A stretch of 32,131 nt of DNA. Origin: an uncultured Synechococcaceae cyanobacterium. Lineage in GTDB: Bacteria; Cyanobacteriota; Cyanobacteriia; PCC-6307; Cyanobiaceae. The position numbers were made by a program, and so were the translations under genes. Positions 1 through 9,881 of this stretch are shown here, in pieces. How positions within the stretch are numbered: position 1 is the first letter of the stretch; the number at the start of each line of letters is the position of its first letter. Location: positions 1 to 32,131 of the forward strand of contig CAIZNP010000101.1 of assembly GCA_903934375.1 (NCBI GenBank). Reading direction: 5' to 3'. The notes beneath the pieces are model-generated. The model was not told the origin of the DNA. It did not search any database and saw only the letters and a program-made list of their open reading frames with translations.

Positions 1-320
1 CCGGCGGCCAGCACCAGCTCCAGCACCCGCTGCACGCAGATCAGGCCGCCGTGGCAGTGGAACTCCACCACGGTTTCGCGGGTGAAGCTGCGCGGGGCCC
101 GCATCAGCAGCAGCAGGGCCTCATCCACACGCTCACCGCTGGCGGGATCCAGCACATGGCCATACAGCACGCGGTGGCTGTCCCAGTCCTGCTGGCCCGG
201 AGCCTGGAACAAGCGCCGACCAATGGCCTCGGCCTCAGGGCCGGAGAGACGCACGATCGCCACGCTGCCCTGACCGGCGGCAACGGCCGTGGCCACGGCA
301 GCGATGGTGTCTTCAAGCAA
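1..320 (-). CDS. mnmE: tRNA uridine-5-carboxymethylaminomethyl(34) GTPase MnmE, N-terminal part (continues beyond window start)
   Basis: Reverse-strand translation gives [44 protein letters not shown]...[58 protein letters not shown], typical of the MnmE N-terminus. No in-frame ATG; a TTG at about 320 is possible and the frame stays open further upstream, so the start is uncertain. Confidence 0.85.
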   Translation of the reverse strand, partial: MLEDTIAAVATAVAAGQGSVAIVRLSGPEAEAIGRRLFQAPGQQDWDSHRVLYGHVLDPASGERVDEALLLLMRAPRSFTRETVVEFHCHGGLICVQRVLELVLAA

Positions 321-390
321 CGGGGCAACGATCGGGGCAGCCGACCACGGGCACTGGGCATCCCCAGTGTCCTGCCCGGCGTGCCGTGGC

Positions 391-579
391 TCAGACGGCG
401 GGGAAGCCCGGGCAGACCATCAGGTCGATATGCCCGCCATCGGGATGGCGCCACTCGCGGAACTCCTCCGCCAGGGCGCGGTGGGCGCGCCCCTGCTGCT
501 TCTGCTCCAGCACCACGAGGCGCTGGTGCACCAGATCAAGGGTGTCGTCGATCAGTTGAGCAGCCTGTTCAGAGGTCAT
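391..579 (-). CDS. small conserved-type hypothetical protein, 62 aa
   Basis: [62 protein letters not shown]; non-repetitive, protein-like composition, ATG start, located between mnmE and the divergent aldolase. Confidence 0.6.
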   Translation of the reverse strand: MTSEQAAQLIDDTLDLVHQRLVVLEQKQQGRAHRALAEEFREWRHPDGGHIDLMVCPGFPAV

Positions 580-716
580 GGCAACTCGTGCGGTTCGAGC
601 GGTTGTAGGCAGAGCAAGGCGCTGGAGCTGTAGTGAGGTACACCCGGCGGGACTGTGTGGGCGGATCGAAACGGGACGGGCGGGCTTGCCAGCATGGTGT
701 CTGCGGCGCAGAGCCC

Positions 717-1529
717 ATGGCCGATCCACGCAGTCCCGGCGCAATCGACGGGATCCCCCTCACCCCCAAGCCGCTGCGGGACCTTTCACCGCCGTGCTTC
801 AGCGATGTTGCGTCCGAACGGCGCCATCGCCAGGAACGCCTGGCCGGAGCCCTACGCATCTTCGGCCGGATGGGGTTCGGGGAAGGCGTGGCAGGCCACA
901 TCACCGCCCGTGATCCGGAGTTTCCGGATCACTTCTGGGTGAATCCCTTCGCCCTGTCGTTCAACCGCGTGCGCGTCAGCGACCTGCTGCTGGTGAACCA
1001 CGCCGGCGAGGTGGTGATCGGCGATCGGCCCGTGAACCGAGCCGCATTCGTGCTGCATGCAGCCATTCACGCGCGGCGCCCGGAGGTGATCGCCGCGGCC
1101 CATGCCCACTCGCCCTACGGCAAGGCCTTCTCGAGCCTGGGCAAACACCTCGATCCGATCACGCAGGACTGCTGCCTGTTCTTCAACGACCACCAGCTGA
1201 TCCAGGTGGATGGCGGCAAGGTGGTGCTGGAAGAGGCCGCCGGCCAGACCTTCGCCGAGCACTTCCTGCAGGGCAAGGCCGCCATCCACCAGAACCACGG
1301 CCTGTTCAGCGTGGGCGAGAGCGTGGATGCCGCCGCCTTCTGGTTCATCGCCCTGGAGCGCTGCTGCCAGACCCAGCTGCTGGCCGAAGCGGCCGGCAGC
1401 CCGCAGCTGATCCGCGAGGAATGGGCCGCCTACACCCAGCGCAACATCGGCAGACCCCAGGACGGCTGGATGGGGTTTCAGTCGTTCTGGGAGGACATCC
1501 TCCACAGCGATCCTGAGCTGCTGGAGTGA
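717..1529 (+). CDS. class II aldolase/adducin family protein
   Basis: Start at MADPRSPGAIDGIPL; contains AHAHSPYGKAFSSLGKHLDPITQDCCLFF and HQNHGLFSVGESVDAAAFWFIALERCCQTQL, typical of class II aldolase/adducin proteins. Confidence 0.88.
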   Translation: MADPRSPGAIDGIPLTPKPLRDLSPPCFSDVASERRHRQERLAGALRIFGRMGFGEGVAGHITARDPEFPDHFWVNPFALSFNRVRVSDLLLVNHAGEVVIGDRPVNRAAFVLHAAIHARRPEVIAAAHAHSPYGKAFSSLGKHLDPITQDCCLFFNDHQLIQVDGGKVVLEEAAGQTFAEHFLQGKAAIHQNHGLFSVGESVDAAAFWFIALERCCQTQLLAEAAGSPQLIREEWAAYTQRNIGRPQDGWMGFQSFWEDILHSDPELLE

Positions 1530-1533
1530 GGGG

Positions 1534-1990
1534 CTTGAGCTCTGGCCGAAGCAACGCCGGCTTGAGGCCCTGCAGCAGGCGTATCCCCAGCTGGGACAGC
1601 TGGAGGGTGGTGACGCCGCAGCCCGCGCCACAGCCATGGGGAGCGCCAGCCTTGAGCAGCTTGATGACGAAGCCGGATCTCAGCCAGCCCCAGCGCGGCT
1701 GCCTCTACTCCTGGCCCCGCAATCGCACCTTCGGCGACAACAAGGTCAGGCCAATGCTGGGTCGTTGTGCCCATCAGCACGGATGCACGCCTGGCGGGCC
1801 ACCCCCTGGCCGTATCGCTCGCGGCAACGGTGCAAACGGGTCTGCCTCAGCCCAGCCATGCCATGGACGAGCCCTGGCGGCCGGACGGCATCAACCGCTG
1901 AGGCCCCGTTGCCGATCGTGGCGCTGTGCTGTTGAAGGTGCCAGGCGGCAGCGTGGTGCTTTCCGGCGCGATGACCGTTCGCGACGACGG
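1534..1990 (+). pseudogene. probable decayed toxin-antitoxin locus (antitoxin remnant plus frameshifted PemK/MazF-like toxin)
   Basis: Frame 1 from about 1537: ELWPKQRRLEALQQAYPQLGQLEGGDAAARATAMGSASLEQLDDEA (no start codon found). Frame 2 from ATG 1664: MTKPDLSQPQRGCLYSWPRNRTFGDNKVRP. The protein-like reading then shifts to the third frame: CWVVVPISTDARLAGHPLAVSLAATVQTGLPQPSHAMDEPWRPDGINR-stop. Fragments resemble PemK/MazF layout (RG.xY...GDxKxRPxLVV..ISTD..LxxxPLxV). Confidence 0.45.
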
Positions 1991-2017
1991 CCAGTAATCC
2001 CCGTCGCCCACTGATCC

Positions 2018-4387
2018 TCAGCCGATCCCCGTGCGCGCGATGTCGAGCACATCGGCCATCGAGCGAATCTGATCCATGGTGTTGCGCAGCTGGGCGGAGC
2101 TGAGCAGCTCCACGCGCAGGTCGATCCGGGCCGGTTTGCCGGGATTGGTGCGCACACGGGCATCACTCACGTTGATGCGGTGATCGGACAGACGGGTGAG
2201 GATGTCCTTGAGCACGCCGACCCGATCCAGCACCTCAATGCGCAGCTGCACCGGGTAGCGCCGGCGTTGCTCCTCGGCCGCCAGAGGGTTCCAACGCACC
2301 GGCAGGCGACGCTCGGCAGGCACGCTGACTAAATTGCCGCAGTCCTGGCGGTGGATCGTGATGCCGTGGTTGCCCAGAGCAACCGTGCCAACGATCTCCT
2401 CCCCCGGCAATGCGCTGCAGCAGCCCCCCAGGCGGTATTCCAGGCCCTCCAGCCCCACGATCGGGCTCGCATCGCCATGGGCGGTGGCGGCCGGGGCGGC
2501 CGCAGCGGCCTGCTCCCCCTGGGCCGACACCGTGCGGGCCAGCTCCTCATTGCTCTGCACCGGCACCGCCGCGGCGGAGAGCAGGCGAAGTTCCTCGCGC
2601 AGGCGGTTGAGCGCCTGGTGCAGGGTCACCCCACCGAAGCCGATGGCGGCCAGCAGATCATCCGTGCCCACAAGGTTGCAGCGGCGGGCCACCTTGGCCA
2701 TCGCCTCACCGTTGAGCAGGGCATCAAAACCGTCGCGGCCCAACTCCCGCTCCAGCATCGCCGTGCCGCGCAGGATGTTCTCCTCACGGTGGCTCTTCTT
2801 GTACCACTGGCGGATGCGATTGCGCGCCGTGGGGGTGGCAACAAAATTCAGCCAGTCGAGGCTGGGATGGGCCGACTTAGCGGTGACAATCTGCACGAAA
2901 TCGCCGTTCTGGAGCGGCGTGGCCAACGGGCAGAGGCGGTCATTGATGCGCACTCCCTGGCAGTGATTGCCAACCTCGGAGTGGATGCGATAGGCGAAAT
3001 CCACCGCCGTGGAGCCCTTACGCAGACCCACCACATCACCGCTGGGAGTGAACACGTAGACCTCCTCATCGAACAGGTCTTCTTTGATTGAGCGCAGGAA
3101 ATCGCTGCTGTCCTCCCCCACATCGTCCTTCTGCCAATCAACGAGCTGGCGCAGCCAGTTGAAGCGCTCGGCGTCGTTGCCGATGGCCGCAGGCGACCCC
3201 CCCTCCTTGTACTTCCAGTGGGCGGCGATGCCGAACTCCGCCACCTGGTGCATCTCGGCCGTGCGGATCTGCACCTCGATCGGCCGGTGGCGGCCGATCA
3301 CAGCCGTATGCAGCGACTGATAGCCATTCGGCTTGGGCAGACCGATGTAATCCTTGAAGCGACCCGGAATCGGCCGGAAGGTGTCGTGCACCACCGCCAA
3401 GGCCCGGTAACAGCTCTCCAGATTCGGGCAGATGATGCGCAGGGCCGCCACGTCATAGATCTCGTGGAACGCCTTCTGCTGGCGCTGCATCTTGCTCCAG
3501 ATGCCATAGAGATGCTTGGGCCGGCCACTCACGTCAACCCCCTCCAGCCCCGCCGCCAGCAGCCGCTCGCGCAGCAGGCCGGCCGTCACCCCCAGCCGCT
3601 CCTCACGATCGGAGCGCTTGCTGGCCACCTGCTGCTGGATCTCGCGAAAGGCCTCCGGCTCGAGGATCTTGAAGGCCAGATCCTCCAGCTCCCACTTCAG
3701 CCGGCCGATGCCGAGGCGATTGGCCAGGGGGCCGTAGATCTCGCGCGTTTCGCGGGCGATCCGCTGCTGCTTCTCCTGCTTCAGCGCGCCGAGGGTGCGC
3801 ATGTTGTGCAGCCGGTCAGCCAGTTTCACCAGCACCACGCGGATGTCGCTGGCCATCGCCAGGAACATCCGCCGCAGGTTCTCCGCCTGGGCCTCGGTCT
3901 TGTTGGTGAAGTGGATACCGCCCAGCTTGGTGACCCCCTCCACCAGCCCGCGCACCTCCGCTCCGAAGTGCTCCTCGATCTCCTCGGGGGTGACGTCCGT
4001 GTCTTCCACCACGTCGTGCAGGAAGCCGGCGGCGATCACGCCGGCGCTGGCGCCGATGTCGCGCAGCAGATCGGCCACCGCCACCGGATGGCAGATGTAG
4101 GGCTCACCGCTGGCGCGCACCTGGCCGTCGTGCAGCTGATAGGCGAAGTGGAAGGCGGAGGCGAGAAGACCTTCGGTGTCGGTGGGGCAGCTGTCACCGG
4201 CACCGGGGGGCACGTGCTCGATGCAGCGGCGCAGCCAGTCCGGCAGGGCGATGCCGTAATCATCGGCGCACCGAATCGCCCGCGGGCCGCTCAGCCCAGC
4301 CGGAGCGCCATCCAGTAGTGCCGCAGCAGCTGTGGGCGCGGCTCCAGGGACCGCAGTCTCCGCCGTGTCGGGCACCGCCTGGAGCAT
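2018..4387 (-). CDS. spoT: bifunctional (p)ppGpp synthetase/hydrolase, RelA/SpoT family
   Basis: From MLQAVPDTAE...: HD domain (HPVAVADLLRDIGASAGVIAAGFLHDVVEDTDVTPEEIEEHFG), synthetase motif (YGIWSKMQRQQKAFHEIYDVAALRIICP...YIGLPKPNGYQSLHTAVIG), TGS (VYVFTPSGDVVGLRKGSTAVDFAYRIHSEVG) and C-terminal ACT-like domain (VLDRVGVLKDILTRLSDHRINVSDARV). Confidence 0.95.
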   Translation of the reverse strand: MLQAVPDTAETAVPGAAPTAAAALLDGAPAGLSGPRAIRCADDYGIALPDWLRRCIEHVPPGAGDSCPTDTEGLLASAFHFAYQLHDGQVRASGEPYICHPVAVADLLRDIGASAGVIAAGFLHDVVEDTDVTPEEIEEHFGAEVRGLVEGVTKLGGIHFTNKTEAQAENLRRMFLAMASDIRVVLVKLADRLHNMRTLGALKQEKQQRIARETREIYGPLANRLGIGRLKWELEDLAFKILEPEAFREIQQQVASKRSDREERLGVTAGLLRERLLAAGLEGVDVSGRPKHLYGIWSKMQRQQKAFHEIYDVAALRIICPNLESCYRALAVVHDTFRPIPGRFKDYIGLPKPNGYQSLHTAVIGRHRPIEVQIRTAEMHQVAEFGIAAHWKYKEGGSPAAIGNDAERFNWLRQLVDWQKDDVGEDSSDFLRSIKEDLFDEEVYVFTPSGDVVGLRKGSTAVDFAYRIHSEVGNHCQGVRINDRLCPLATPLQNGDFVQIVTAKSAHPSLDWLNFVATPTARNRIRQWYKKSHREENILRGTAMLERELGRDGFDALLNGEAMAKVARRCNLVGTDDLLAAIGFGGVTLHQALNRLREELRLLSAAAVPVQSNEELARTVSAQGEQAAAAAPAATAHGDASPIVGLEGLEYRLGGCCSALPGEEIVGTVALGNHGITIHRQDCGNLVSVPAERRLPVRWNPLAAEEQRRRYPVQLRIEVLDRVGVLKDILTRLSDHRINVSDARVRTNPGKPARIDLRVELLSSAQLRNTMDQIRSMADVLDIARTGIG

Positions 4388-4525
4388 GAAGCGCTGCAGT
4401 TCAGTCCATCGTATGCAGGGGCTGAGACAAAGCATCCGCCTGCCACCCCAACGTGTGGCTTCCCCGGTCAAGCTGCCTGGATGTAAGCGCGCGGCTGTCG
4501 CCGTGACGGCTGTTCCCAGAGCTGA

Positions 4526-6148
4526 GTGCCTGTGCCCGAGTCCAAGCCCGATCCGGTGCTGCGCCTGCAAGGGCTGGTGGTGCGTTACCCGGGCAGTGCC
4601 TCCGCCACCCTCGACGGACTGGATCTGAGCCTGGTGGCCGGGGAGCGCCTGGCCCTGGTGGGTCCCTCCGGCTGCGGCAAGAGCACCGTGGCACGGGCCG
4701 TGCTGCAGCTGCTGCCGGCCGGCAGCAGCTGCAGCGGCGAGCTGCGGCTGCAGGGGCAGGACCCGCGCGCGCTGCGGCGGGGCGCCCTGCGCCGGCTGCG
4801 GGGCGAAGCGGTGGGGCTGGTGTTCCAAGACCCGATGACGCGGCTGAACCCGCTGCTGAGCGTGGGCGATCACCTCAGCGACACCCTGGCCGAACACCGC
4901 CCCACCTGGCGGCGCCGCCAGGTGCGCCAGCGGGCAGAGGAGCTGCTGGAGCGGGTGGGGATCACCCCCGATCGCTACGGCAACTACCCGCACGAATTCA
5001 GCGGCGGCATGCGCCAGCGCCTGGCGATCGCCCTGGCCATGGCCCTGCGGCCGGCCCTGGTGATCGCCGATGAGCCGACCACCAGCCTCGATGTGGCGGT
5101 GGCGGGCCAGGTGATGGCGGAGCTCTGCCAGCTGTGCGAGGAGGCCGGCAGCGCCCTGCTGCTGATCAGCCACGACCTGGCCATGGCCGGCCGCTGGTGC
5201 CGGCAGATCGCCGTGCTCGATCAGGGACGACTGGTGGAGCAGGCGCCGGCGCAGCAGCTGCTCACGGCGCCGCAATCGGCCCTGGCCAAGCGGCTGGTGG
5301 GAGCCGCCCGCACCCGTGAAGGCAGCGCCACGCCGCCTGCCCCCACGGCGGCGCCGCTGCTGCTGGAGCTCGAGGAGCTGCGCTGCTGGCATCCGCTGCC
5401 GGGGCTGCCCTGGCAGCGCCGCTGGTATCGCGCCGTGGACGGCGTCAGCCTGCAGCTGCGCGAGGGGGAGATCCTCGGCGTGGTGGGGGCGTCGGGTTGC
5501 GGCAAAAGCACCCTCTGCCGGGCGCTGATGGGGCTCACGCCCGTGCGCGGCGGCACCGTGAGGCTGCGGGGGCAGGAGCTGGGGGCCCTGCGGGGCCGGG
5601 CACTGCGCCGCGCCCGCCGCTCGATCCAGATGGTGTTTCAGGACCCGTTGGCCTGCCTCAATCCGCGCATGAGCGTGGGCGAGGCGGTGGCCGATCCACT
5701 CCTGATCCACGGGCTGGCCAGGCGCGGCGCCGCCCGCACCCGGGCCCGCGAGGTGCTGGAGGCCGTGGGGCTGACGCCGGCGGAAGCGTTCGAGCAGCGC
5801 CTGCCCCGCCAGCTCTCCGGCGGCCAGCAGCAGCGGGTGGCGATCGCCCGCGCCCTGGTGCTGGAGCCGCGCGTGCTGCTCTGCGATGAGAGCGTGAGCA
5901 TGCTCGATGCTGAGGTCCAGGCGGAGGTGCTGGCCCTGCTCAAGACCCTGCAGGCCAGGCTGGGGCTGGGGATGATCTTCGTCACCCACGACCTGTCGGT
6001 GGCCAGCGGCTTCTGCCAGCGGTTGATCGTGCTCGACGGCGGCCGCATCGTGGAGGAGGGCCCCGGCGATCGGCTGCTGGCCGATCCGCAGGCGGCGATC
6101 ACCCGCACCCTGGTGGAGGCCTGCCCGCGGCTGCCGGCGCTGGCCTAG
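4526..6148 (+). CDS. ABC transporter ATP-binding protein with two fused ATPase domains (peptide/nickel, Dpp/Opp/GsiA type)
   Basis: GTG start; two Walker A motifs (GPSGCGKSTVARA, GASGCGKSTLCRA), two signature motifs (FSGGMRQRLAIA, LSGGQQQRVAIA), two Walker B regions (LVIADEPTTSLD, VLLCDESVSMLD). Confidence 0.92.
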   Translation: MPVPESKPDPVLRLQGLVVRYPGSASATLDGLDLSLVAGERLALVGPSGCGKSTVARAVLQLLPAGSSCSGELRLQGQDPRALRRGALRRLRGEAVGLVFQDPMTRLNPLLSVGDHLSDTLAEHRPTWRRRQVRQRAEELLERVGITPDRYGNYPHEFSGGMRQRLAIALAMALRPALVIADEPTTSLDVAVAGQVMAELCQLCEEAGSALLLISHDLAMAGRWCRQIAVLDQGRLVEQAPAQQLLTAPQSALAKRLVGAARTREGSATPPAPTAAPLLLELEELRCWHPLPGLPWQRRWYRAVDGVSLQLREGEILGVVGASGCGKSTLCRALMGLTPVRGGTVRLRGQELGALRGRALRRARRSIQMVFQDPLACLNPRMSVGEAVADPLLIHGLARRGAARTRAREVLEAVGLTPAEAFEQRLPRQLSGGQQQRVAIARALVLEPRVLLCDESVSMLDAEVQAEVLALLKTLQARLGLGMIFVTHDLSVASGFCQRLIVLDGGRIVEEGPGDRLLADPQAAITRTLVEACPRLPALA

Positions 6149-7089
6149 CGCCGGCGGAGCAGCGCCAGCAACTTCTCGAACACCGGCGGCGGCGGGGCCT
6201 CGAACAACAGCCGCTCGCGGCTGATCGGGTGATCGAGCCCGAGCTGGAAGGCATGCAGGGCCTGGCCCGGCAGGGCGATCGGCAGTTTGCGACAGCGGGA
6301 ATACAACGGATCGCCCACGATCGGATGGCCGATGTGGGCGCAGTGCACGCGGATCTGGTGTGTGCGGCCGGTGTCGAGCTTGAAGCGCAGCAGGGCGTAG
6401 TCGCCCAGGCGCTCCAGCAGGGTCCAGTGGGTGCAGGCGTGGCGACCGGAGTCGTCGTGCACCACGGCGTACTTCTTGCGATCGGCCGGGTGGCGGCCAA
6501 TGGCGCCCACGATCGTGCCGTGATCGGCGGCCGGGGCGCCGTGCACCACCGCCAGGTATTCGCGCGAGGCCACCCGCTGCTGGATCTGCACCTGCAGCCT
6601 CACCAGCGCCTCCTGGCTCTTGGCCACCACGATGCAACCGGTGGTGTCCTTGTCGAGCCGGTGCACGATGCCGGGACGCATCTCACCGCCAATGCCGGGC
6701 AGATCGGGGCAGTGATGCAGAAGGCCGTTTACCAGGGTGCCGTCCTTGTTGCCCGGCGCCGGATGCACGGTGAGACCGGCCGGCTTGTTGAGCACGATCA
6801 GATGGGCGTCCTCGTAGAGCACATCCAGGGGGATGTCCTGAGCCAGCAGATAGGGCAGCGGCTCCGGCGGCGGCATCCACAGCTCCACCATGTCGTGCTG
6901 ACGCAGGGGCGTCTTGGCCCGGCCGGTCACGCCATTCACCCGCACATAGCCGGCATCGATGAACTTCTGGATGCGGGCTCGACTCTGCTCCGGTCGTTGG
7001 GCCACCAGCCAGCGATCCAGCCGCATCGGCAGCGGCTTGGGGTAGACGAGCGTCAGCAGCTCCCCCTCGCCTTCAGCGAATGCGCTCAT
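6145..7089 (-). CDS. RluA-family 23S rRNA pseudouridine synthase (S4 domain plus catalytic domain)
   Basis: MRLDRWLVAQRPEQSRARIQKFIDAGYVRVNG (S4), YEDAHLIVLNKPAGLTVHPAPGN, GIVHRLDKDTTGCIVVAKS (catalytic HRLD), TGRTHQIRVHCAHIGHPIVGDPLY. Confidence 0.93.
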   Translation of the reverse strand: MSAFAEGEGELLTLVYPKPLPMRLDRWLVAQRPEQSRARIQKFIDAGYVRVNGVTGRAKTPLRQHDMVELWMPPPEPLPYLLAQDIPLDVLYEDAHLIVLNKPAGLTVHPAPGNKDGTLVNGLLHHCPDLPGIGGEMRPGIVHRLDKDTTGCIVVAKSQEALVRLQVQIQQRVASREYLAVVHGAPAADHGTIVGAIGRHPADRKKYAVVHDDSGRHACTHWTLLERLGDYALLRFKLDTGRTHQIRVHCAHIGHPIVGDPLYSRCRKLPIALPGQALHAFQLGLDHPISRERLLFEAPPPPVFEKLLALLRRR

Positions 7090-8156
7090 CGGCGGGTCGC
7101 GGCGGATCCAGCGGCGGATCGAGCCGCGGGGGGCAACTCGAGTGCGATCGGCCCAAGCTGGCCGCGGCGGAAATCATCGAGCAGGCGCTGGGCCATGCGG
7201 GCCGTATCGCCGCTGGTGTGGCGGGCGGCGACGGCGGCGAGCCAGCCGGCGGCATCCGGCGGCTGGTGGCCAGGCAAAGCGAGCGAGGGGCTTGCAGCGG
7301 GCGCGGCCAGGGCTTCAACGCCAGCCGGGGCAGCCTCGCCAGGCTCTCCGGCATTCCGTACGGCCTGTACAGGCTCAGGGACAGTGCCGCGAAGGCGCTC
7401 CAGCACAACGCCATAGCGCCGCTCCAACAGGCCCGCCGGAACTCCGGCCGCAGCCACCGGCTCCAGGCCTGCCAGCAGCATCACGAAAGCCATGGCCACC
7501 GCTTCGCCGTCGTAGGCGGCCTGGCCGATGTCGTCGCACAGGGCCAGGTGCAGGGCCGCCAGCTGATTGTCGAGGCGGGGCGGCAGCACTCCGGGGGCAT
7601 CGAGCAGGTCAATGTCCTGCCCCAGGCGCACCCAGCGCAGGCTGCGGGTGACGCCGGCGCGGCGGGCGCTCTCCACCACCTTCTGACGCACCAGCCGATT
7701 GATCAGAGCCGACTTGCCCACGTTCGGGAAGCCCAGCGTCAGCGCCCGCACCGGCCGGGGCTTCATGCCCCGCTCGCGGCGGCGGGCGTTGAGGGCCTCG
7801 CCGGCACGGATCGCTGCCTGCTGCAGCTGCTTCACACCGGTGCCGGCCTTGGCGTCGCACCACCACACCGTCTGACCGGCGGCGCGGAACCAGGCATCCC
7901 AGGCCTCACGAGCCTGTACGGACACCATGTCGCGCCGGTTGAGCACCAGCAGGTGCTGCTTGTTGCCGATCCAGCGCTGCAGGCGTGGATGGCTGGTGGC
8001 CAGCGGGATGCGGGCATCGCGCACCTCGATCACCAGGTCCACCTTGGCCAGGTTGTCGGTGAGGGCCCGCTCCGCCTTGGCGATGTGGCCCGGGTACCAC
8101 TGGATCGCCGGGGCGGCCGCGCTCAGCAGACCGGCCGCGCCGGAAACCTCACTCAC
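7086..8156 (-). CDS. ylqF: ribosome biogenesis GTPase YlqF/RbgA
   Basis: IQWYPGHIAKAERAL, circularly permuted GTPase motifs (LNRRDMV, GFPNVGKSALINRL, DAPGVLPPRLDN); 4-bp ATGA overlap with the downstream rlu gene. Confidence 0.92.
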   Translation of the reverse strand: MSEVSGAAGLLSAAAPAIQWYPGHIAKAERALTDNLAKVDLVIEVRDARIPLATSHPRLQRWIGNKQHLLVLNRRDMVSVQAREAWDAWFRAAGQTVWWCDAKAGTGVKQLQQAAIRAGEALNARRRERGMKPRPVRALTLGFPNVGKSALINRLVRQKVVESARRAGVTRSLRWVRLGQDIDLLDAPGVLPPRLDNQLAALHLALCDDIGQAAYDGEAVAMAFVMLLAGLEPVAAAGVPAGLLERRYGVVLERLRGTVPEPVQAVRNAGEPGEAAPAGVEALAAPAASPSLALPGHQPPDAAGWLAAVAARHTSGDTARMAQRLLDDFRRGQLGPIALELPPAARSAAGSAATRR

Positions 8157-8530
8157 GGCACCACCAGCACGGGGCAGGGCGCCAGCTGGATCACCCGCGA
8201 GGCGGTGCTGGGGGCCTCATCAGCCTCCAGGCTCAGGCCGCGGGTGCCCATCACGATCACATCAGCATTGATCTCATCGGCAACATCGCAGATCACGAAC
8301 GCGGGCTTGCCCTCCCGCTCGATCACCTCGCAGGCCACCCCCTGCTCATGAAAGCGGCTGCGGGCCTGCTGCAGCAGCTCTGCCACCGCAACGGGATCGT
8401 CCTCGCCGGGCTCCACTACCGAGAGCACCACCAGGCGACTGCCGTGCTGCCGGGCCAGCTTCAGGGCCGTGGCGGCGGTCTCAGCGGCCTGACGGCTGCG
8501 GTCGATGGGGAAGAGAACGATCTCGAACAT
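8153..8530 (-). CDS. universal stress protein (UspA family)
   Basis: MFEIVLFPIDRSRQAAETAATALKLARQHGSRLVVLSVVEPGE...INADVIVMGTRGLSLEADEAPSTASRVIQLAPCPVLVVP. Confidence 0.9.
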   Translation of the reverse strand: MFEIVLFPIDRSRQAAETAATALKLARQHGSRLVVLSVVEPGEDDPVAVAELLQQARSRFHEQGVACEVIEREGKPAFVICDVADEINADVIVMGTRGLSLEADEAPSTASRVIQLAPCPVLVVP

Positions 8531-8675
8531 GGCCGGCGGGCCGGGGTACCGCTGTCTTGCCCTCACTGTCTAGCGCCCGCTGCCGCGGGGGCCAGGGGAG
8601 CAGACCGCCCCAGGCGGCGGGATCACCCCTTGACCGGCCCGCTAAATTCGCCCGACCCTTCATTTGCTTAACGCC

Positions 8676-9881
8676 ATGGCGAAGCGCTCCCTGGCCAGCC
8701 TCTCCGCTGACACCCTGCGCGGCAAGCGCGTGCTGGTCCGGGTCGACTTCAACGTGCCCCTCAACGACGCCGGTGCCATCACCGACGACACCCGCATCCG
8801 CGCGGCGCTGCCGACGATCAACGACCTCACCGGCAAGGGCGCCAAGGTGATCCTGGCGGCCCACTTCGGCCGCCCCAAGGGTCAGGTGAACGAGGACATG
8901 CGCCTCACCCCCGTGGCCGCTCGCCTGAGCGAGCTGCTCGGCAAGCCTGTGGTCAAGACCGACAGCTGCATCGGCGCTGACGCCGAGGCCAAGGTGGCCG
9001 CCATGGCCGAAGGCGACGTGGTGCTGCTCGAGAACGTTCGCTTCTTCGCTGAAGAAGAAAAGAACGAGAGCGACTTCGCCAAGCAGCTGGCCTCGCTGGC
9101 CGATGTGTACGTGAACGACGCCTTCGGCGCCGCCCACCGCGCCCACGCCTCCACCGAGGGCGTGACCCAGTACCTGAGCCCCAGCGTGGCTGGCTATCTG
9201 ATGGAGAAGGAACTGCAGTATCTGCAGGGCGCCATCGATGAGCCCAAGCGTCCCCTGGCCGCGATCGTGGGCGGCTCCAAGGTGAGCTCGAAGATCGGCG
9301 TGCTCGAGGCCCTGCTCGACAAGTGCGACAAGATCCTCGTGGGCGGCGGCATGATCTTCACCTTCTACAAGGCGCGCGGCCTGGCCGTCGGCAAGAGCCT
9401 GGTGGAGGAGGACAAGCTCGAGCTCGCCAAGGAGCTTGAGGCCAAGGCAGCCGCCAAAGGCGTGCAGTTCCTGCTGCCCACCGATGTGGTGCTGGCCGAC
9501 AACTTCGCCCCCGATGCCAACAGCCAGATCGCCGGTGTGGACGCCATCCCCGACGGCTGGATGGGCCTCGACATCGGCCCCGACTCGGTGAAAGTGTTCC
9601 AGGACGCCCTGGCGGACTGCAAGACCGTGATCTGGAACGGCCCGATGGGCGTGTTCGAGTTCGACGCCTTCGCCGCCGGCACCAACGCCATCGCCACCAC
9701 CCTGGCCGACCTGAGCGGCAAGGGCTGCTGCACGATCATCGGCGGCGGCGACTCCGTGGCCGCCGTGGAGAAGGCCGGCCTGGCCGATCAGATGTCGCAC
9801 ATCTCCACCGGCGGCGGCGCCAGCCTCGAGCTGCTGGAGGGCAAGGTGCTGCCCGGCGTGGCTGCCCTGGATGAGGCCTGA
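8676..9881 (+). CDS. pgk: phosphoglycerate kinase
   Basis: [31 protein letters not shown]..., [82 protein letters not shown]. Confidence 0.98.
   Translation: MAKRSLASLSADTLRGKRVLVRVDFNVPLNDAGAITDDTRIRAALPTINDLTGKGAKVILAAHFGRPKGQVNEDMRLTPVAARLSELLGKPVVKTDSCIGADAEAKVAAMAEGDVVLLENVRFFAEEEKNESDFAKQLASLADVYVNDAFGAAHRAHASTEGVTQYLSPSVAGYLMEKELQYLQGAIDEPKRPLAAIVGGSKVSSKIGVLEALLDKCDKILVGGGMIFTFYKARGLAVGKSLVEEDKLELAKELEAKAAAKGVQFLLPTDVVLADNFAPDANSQIAGVDAIPDGWMGLDIGPDSVKVFQDALADCKTVIWNGPMGVFEFDAFAAGTNAIATTLADLSGKGCCTIIGGGDSVAAVEKAGLADQMSHISTGGGASLELLEGKVLPGVAALDEA

Noticed and set aside
1478-1780. 100-aa reverse-strand ORF over the end of the aldolase gene
   Set aside because: Overlaps the 3' end of the aldolase antisense and the TA relic; low-complexity composition, no supporting motif.
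3218-4318. 366-aa + strand ORF inside spoT
   Set aside because: Antisense to well-conserved RelA/SpoT coding sequence; composition (HLVHLGRADLHLDRPVAADH...) is a high-GC shadow ORF.
2018-6637. 1539-aa reverse-strand ORF spanning spoT and the ABC gene
   Set aside because: Only the part up to about 4387 is RelA/SpoT. The remainder is antisense to the clearly coding ABC gene, His/Gln/Arg/Gly-rich low-complexity translation typical of high-GC antisense frames.
8630-8648. TTGACC ... TAAATT as a pgk promoter
   Set aside because: Spacer is only about 7 bp, incompatible with a sigma70 promoter.
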